Source of the DNA: an uncultured Lysobacteraceae bacterium
GTDB taxonomy: Bacteria; Pseudomonadota; Gammaproteobacteria; Xanthomonadales; Xanthomonadaceae
Reading direction: 5' to 3'
DNA: 64,000 nt
NCBI GenBank assembly: GCA_936911875.1
Contig: CAKZGB010000006.1
Coordinates: 62,001-126,000, forward strand
Shown here: one piece after another, positions 61,053-64,000 of the stretch
Layout of the letters: every line of letters begins with the position of its first letter
Numbering within the stretch: the stretch's first letter is position 1
Translations under genes and position numbers: made by a program
The notes under the pieces: generated by a model
Databases searched by the model: none
Seen by the model: only the letters and a program-made list of their open reading frames with translations
Told to the model about the DNA's origin: nothing

Positions 61053-62177
61053 GTGACTTCTCCTCGCACTGCCGACCGATTTGCGTTCCATCGTTCTACG
61101 CCACAGATCACGATCGAGGAGTACGAGCGACGCCGCGTGATCGAACTCGGCGAGTGGGTGGCTGCGCGGGATCGCATCTATCTCGACAAGTGCTTCTGGA
61201 TTCACCTGCGCGCCGCACGCACGCTCGCGTCGAGTCCACCAGGCGCGGCGGATCTGTTGGATGCCCTCGTAGCTGGTGTCTCCAACGGGCAGCTGGTGTG
61301 TCCCATCAGCGATGCACTGTTTCTTGAACTAATGAAGCAGTCGGACCCAGTAACCCGGGGTGCAACGGCCGAACTGATTGACGAGCTGAGCTGCGGCATC
61401 ACGCTTAGCCCTGAACCGACGCGCGTGGCGACGGAGGTGGCACATTTCATCCATGCGAATGCTGGGCACAGCGTTCATCCATTGGAACACTTGGTCTGGA
61501 CCAAGGTCCCGTACGTCTTGGGTGTCCAGCATCCGGTGGCCACAGCCTTCCCAGAGGACGAGCGACTCGTCATTCAGAAGGCGTTCTTCGACCACCTCTG
61601 GGAGGTTTCTTTATCGACGATGGTTGGGACGATCGGAGACGCTTGGCCGCCTGCTTCGCCATTCGTCGACATTGCCGATCGGCTGAATCGTGATAACGCG
61701 GCGCATGCTCCGTCGATGAAAAGCTTCGCGCAGGTCTATCGCGACGAGATTAATGGTGTCCTGGAACTCGCAGCTCCGATCGCCGCCGAGGTGTTGCACG
61801 ATATGGCCGTGAAGTCGCTTGGCCCTGGTATCCAACCTTCAGCAGATGAGCGGCAAGGAATCACGAGGCAGTGTCTCGGCTTGCTACGGGCAGCAGTTCG
61901 GAAGCCGGTCGGTCGGCGGGCTCTGCGCACGCTGCAAGTTGGTGCTCTGTTGCATGCGGCGCTACGCTGGAACCGCACGCAGAAACTGAATGCAAACGAC
62001 ATATTTGATTTTCATCATGCCGGCGCCGCGTTAGGCTACTGCGATGCCCTCTTGACGGACGGGCCTATGCACGCGCTTCTGACGCAGCGGCACTTGGGCA
62101 TCGAGCGCGATTTCCCGTGCCAAGTCATGTCTTCCGTTGAGGAGGCTGCCACTTGGGTTCGGCATCGCATCGCGTGA
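61053..62177 (+). CDS. PIN-like nuclease-domain protein of unknown function
   Basis: A 374-residue protein I do not recognise as a named family. RIYLDKCFWIHL (Asp45), CPISDALFLELMK (Glu92) and a late NDIFDFHHAGAALGYCDALLTD (Asp316, Asp319, Asp331, Asp336) are spaced as in a PIN-type metal-dependent RNase. A helical insertion of about 200 residues lies between the halves. The start is GTG 61053, without a clear ribosome binding site. The gene is 69 bp after the AbiE pair, close to the island end. A host-tRNA or phage-RNA cleaving toxin is a reasonable guess. Confidence 0.6.
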   Translation: MTSPRTADRFAFHRSTPQITIEEYERRRVIELGEWVAARDRIYLDKCFWIHLRAARTLASSPPGAADLLDALVAGVSNGQLVCPISDALFLELMKQSDPVTRGATAELIDELSCGITLSPEPTRVATEVAHFIHANAGHSVHPLEHLVWTKVPYVLGVQHPVATAFPEDERLVIQKAFFDHLWEVSLSTMVGTIGDAWPPASPFVDIADRLNRDNAAHAPSMKSFAQVYRDEINGVLELAAPIAAEVLHDMAVKSLGPGIQPSADERQGITRQCLGLLRAAVRKPVGRRALRTLQVGALLHAALRWNRTQKLNANDIFDFHHAGAALGYCDALLTDGPMHALLTQRHLGIERDFPCQVMSSVEEAATWVRHRIA

Positions 62178-62280
62178 TGGGTGAGAGGCTGAAGTTCGGC
62201 CCCTTGTTCGGTATGATTGAAGCTGATTGATGATGAGCCGATGCCGCGCAAACCCGCGCCAGGAAAGGGCGTGTTTTTCT

Positions 62281-62301
62281 GACGGTAAAAGCGACGGTAA
62301 A
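62281..62301 (+). repeat. Distal-end copies of the GACGGTAAA arm repeat
   Basis: GACGGTAAA at 62281-62289 and 62293-62301, 12 bp apart, directly inside the distal att copy. The same 9-mer is repeated at the integrase-proximal end of the island. A 22-codon frame (MSITAKPFNH...IEWE) starting at 62307 just downstream carries the att sequence at its end. Confidence 0.6.
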
Positions 62302-62360
62302 GGCCCATGTCGATCACAGCCAAACCCTTTAACCACGCGGACTTGCGTGATCCGTTGATG

Positions 62361-62375
62361 ATCGAGTGGGAGTGA
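62361..62375 (+). repeat. attR: distal attachment repeat (displaced guaA 3' end)
   Basis: ATCGAGTGGGAGTGA matches the last 15 bases of guaA at 13 positions and encodes the same IEWE-stop, with changes only at wobble positions. It closes the first island. Because a second integrase gene starts 316 bp beyond it, it may also be the left attachment site of a second element. Confidence 0.65.
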
Positions 62376-62691
62376 TTCGGCGTCTGGCATCGGCTGGCAC
62401 TGAGTAGCACTGAGTAGCACGAGAACACACCTAAGCCCGCGTCACTGCGGGCTTTTTTATGGTTTCGTTCGGCACCATCAGGCAATCTTTGGCATCGCCA
62501 AGCACCGTTTTTTCATGGCATGATGAATGGCATTGAATGCTTCAATGCCATGAGATGCCGTCGATACCATGTAGCAACCTTTCTGGTGCTCATGGTATTG
62601 ACCTGACGTAGTGCAATGATTTCATTGTGGTTTTACGCCAGGATGGGCTGATTTCAGATCATGGTATTTGAGCCGAATTCGGGCGAGAACC
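62376..62691 (+). other. Gene-free stretch upstream of the second integrase
   Basis: No gene. It holds the tandem TGAGTAGCAC copies at 62401-62420, a terminator, and the perfect inverted repeat ATGGCATTGAA-TGC-TTCAATGCCAT (62527-62551) with further GGCAT/ATGCC copies around. By analogy with the first island these are likely the arm sites of the second integrase, with a different sequence from GACGGTAAA. Confidence 0.4.
62433..62458 (+). terminator. Terminator beyond the distal att copy
   Basis: AAGCCCGC / GCGGGCTT with a 6-nt loop, followed by a T-run. guaA itself has no terminator right after its stop, so this may be its original terminator, displaced by the island, or may belong to the second element. 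Confidence 0.65.
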
Positions 62692-63378
62692 ATGCTGACC
62701 GATACCAACCTGCGTAACCTCAAGCCTAGGGACAAGCTCTACAAGGAAAACGACCGCGACGGCCTCTATGTGGTCGTCACGCCCGCCGGGGCGATCTCGT
62801 TCCGCTACAACTACTCGATCCACGGCCGGCAGGAGACCATCACCTTCGGCCGCTACGGTGTTGGGGGCATCACCCTGGCGGAAGCCCGCGAACGGTTGGG
62901 CGAGGCCAAGAAGATGATCGCGGCCGGGAAGTCGCCGGCCAAAGAGAAGGCGCGGGACAAGGCCCGCGTTGAGGATGCAGAGACGTTCGGGGCGTGGGCG
63001 GAAAAGTGGCTGCGTGGCTACCAGATGGCTGACTCCACCCGCGACATGCGCCGTTCAATCTACGAGCGCGAGCTGAAGCCTAAATTCAGCAACCAGAAGC
63101 TGGTGGAGATCACCCACGAGGACTTGCGGGCGCTGACCGATGCCATCGTGGAGCGCGGTGCACCGGCGACCGCAGTGCATGCTCGCGAGGTGATGTTGCA
63201 GGTCTTTCGCTGGGCCATCGAGCGCGGCCAGAAGGTCGAGAACCCGGCAGAGCTGGTGCGGCCGACGACTATCGCCAAGTTCGAGCCGCGCGACCGTGCG
63301 CTGACGCCCGACGAGATCGGTCTGATGTATCAGTACATGGAGCGCATCGGCACAACGCCACCTGCGCCGCGTCATTGA
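62692..63378 (+). pseudogene. Second tyrosine integrase, truncated before its catalytic residues
   Basis: The start at MLTDTNLRNLKP aligns with the start of the first integrase, and the two are similar throughout (ENDRDGLYV, TFGRYGVGGITLAEARERL, ADSTRDMRRSIYERELKP, RGAPATAV). The DUF4102 arm domain and core-binding domain are complete. The alignment stops after MYQYMERIGTTP, just where the helix leading to the first catalytic Arg should begin, and the frame closes within a few codons. About 170 C-terminal residues with Arg, HxxR and Tyr are gone, so it cannot recombine DNA. Confidence 0.8.
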
Positions 63379-63605
63379 GGACGGTGCCGGGGCGAGGCTG
63401 ATTGTGCTGGACAGACAATGGCTGCCCTTGTCGTCTCCGGGCCTGCATCGTCGGAAGTGGCGATGCGCGCCGGCGCTCGAGCATCGCCAGATGGGGCGAT
63501 GACGCCCCGCCTTACTCTTCCCCTTGGAGTGGATCTCTCATCGTCATTTCCGGCGATGAAATCCAACTGCAGCACCGCCAGGAATGGCGATTCTGGCCAG
63601 CTCGC
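63379..63605. repeat. Palindrome-rich non-coding DNA after the truncated integrase
   Basis: No supportable gene. It contains GGCGATG (63459-63465) paired with CATCGCC (63482-63488), and the perfect hairpin GGGGCG-ATGA-CGCCCC (63493-63508). CATCGTCATTTCCGGCGATGA follows in several related forms. It looks like extragenic palindromic repeat DNA at a recombination scar. Confidence 0.4.
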
Positions 63606-63914
63606 TCACGACGCGATGCCGTGCATGGTTCGCGCACGTGCCGCGACCTGGTGCGCGTGCTCGATATAGGCCGGGTCGGCCGTGGCCTCGGCGTCCGCCA
63701 AGAATGCGGCCACGGCTTCGACGGTGGTCAGGTCTTCGGCCGGGTCAAAGGGCGTTAGGGATTCTAGGTCCGCATCGACGCGGCGGGCTAGTTCGATAGC
63801 TTGGGCGATGTCGGCCAGACGGGTGCGCACCTGGTCAGCGGTAACGGCGCGGCCTGGGTCGGCCTTCAACGCATCGTAGGCTGGGCCGATCCGTTCATGC
63901 AGCCAATGTTCCAT
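63606..63914 (-). CDS. Composite, truncated addiction-module antidote-like protein
   Basis: From MEHWLHERIGPAYDALKADPGRAVTADQVRTRLA the protein is ~102 residues (an in-frame ATG at 63944 would add ten). The C-terminal 50 residues (LTPFDPAEDLTTVEAVAAFLADAEATADPAYIEHAHQVAARARTM) match the N-terminal half of HigA-like addiction-module antidotes. The helix-turn-helix half that normally follows is missing, and the frame ends at HGIAS. The N-terminal part looks like a different short antitoxin. It is probably a fusion of decayed toxin-antitoxin genes. Confidence 0.5.
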   Translation of the reverse strand: MEHWLHERIGPAYDALKADPGRAVTADQVRTRLADIAQAIELARRVDADLESLTPFDPAEDLTTVEAVAAFLADAEATADPAYIEHAHQVAARARTMHGIAS

Positions 63915-63944
63915 ATCCACTTTCTCTGTTTCCTCTTTGCCCAT

Positions 63945-64000
63945 CGCACGCCTTACGCTGATATTGCTTAGTCCGTCTCATCCAGATGAGGCCACAGGCT
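63945..64000. other. Window end
   Basis: These 56 bases lie upstream of the antitoxin-like gene. Nothing recognisable; the second element may continue beyond the window. Confidence 0.3.

Noticed and set aside
59877..61205. A 442-codon frame antisense to the AbiE pair
   Set aside because: Shadow frame; AbiEi/AbiEii motifs, promoter and coupling are on the plus strand.
62307..62375. A 22-codon frame ending IEWE as a gene
   Set aside because: Only its end matches guaA; it is best seen as the attachment site, not a coding gene.

Overview
The window looks like a chromosome segment of a gammaproteobacterium, most probably Xanthomonadales (inference). The reasons are the agmatine deiminase/N-carbamoylputrescine amidase pair, a single short type-B ribosomal protein L36, the cmk-rpsA-ihfB-lapB block, an nrdAB-ferredoxin block and the ndk-rlmN-rodZ-yfgM-bamB-der block. 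The DNA is GC-rich, densely coding and shows many 1-35 bp start/stop overlaps. No tRNA, rRNA or CRISPR array was seen.

Bases 1-50771 are ordinary chromosome. In order: the 3' end of an omega-amidase; a DUF445 membrane protein; a LuxR-type regulator with a degenerate receiver domain; divergent rne and rluC; small envelope and pterin genes; nfuA; two small cytochromes c; a three-gene RND efflux operon with a convergent XRE regulator; the aguA-aguB-traB operon; rpmJ; cmk-rpsA-ihfB-lapB followed by two cell-surface sugar genes and an FAD oxidase; nrdA-nrdB-ferredoxin; a PsrA-like repressor with a two-gene fatty-acid beta-oxidation operon; ndk-rlmN-rodZ-yfgM-bamB-der; a rhodanese-ThiF fusion; folD; guaB; and guaA.

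At the 3' end of guaA the chromosome gives way to a mobile island (about 50757-62375). Its ends are marked by two copies of the last five guaA codons (IEWE-stop). Copies of GACGGTAAA lie just inside both ends, probably integrase arm sites. The island holds a tyrosine integrase gene broken by one in-frame amber codon, an AlpA-type regulator, a decayed conjugation gene (trbI) with its DUF2274 neighbour, and several defence-type genes. The most notable is a tightly packed minus-strand operon: RelB/DinJ-like ribbon-helix-helix protein, DUF2130 coiled-coil/nuclease-like protein, SIR2-domain protein, HerA-like ATPase and a KTSC-domain protein. SIR2+HerA is a known anti-phage pair. The added DUF2130 and antitoxin-like genes, joined by ATGA overlaps, make a larger and possibly undescribed configuration. 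Next come an AbiEi/AbiEii type IV toxin-antitoxin pair, with a promoter and operator layout suggesting a leaderless message, and an unrecognised PIN-like nuclease gene.

Immediately beyond the distal attachment copy (62361-62375) a second integrase gene of the same family begins and is cut off before its catalytic residues. It is followed by palindrome-rich non-coding DNA and a composite, truncated antitoxin gene. This suggests a second, decayed element in tandem at the same site, so the guaA 3' end acts here as an accretion point for defence islands.
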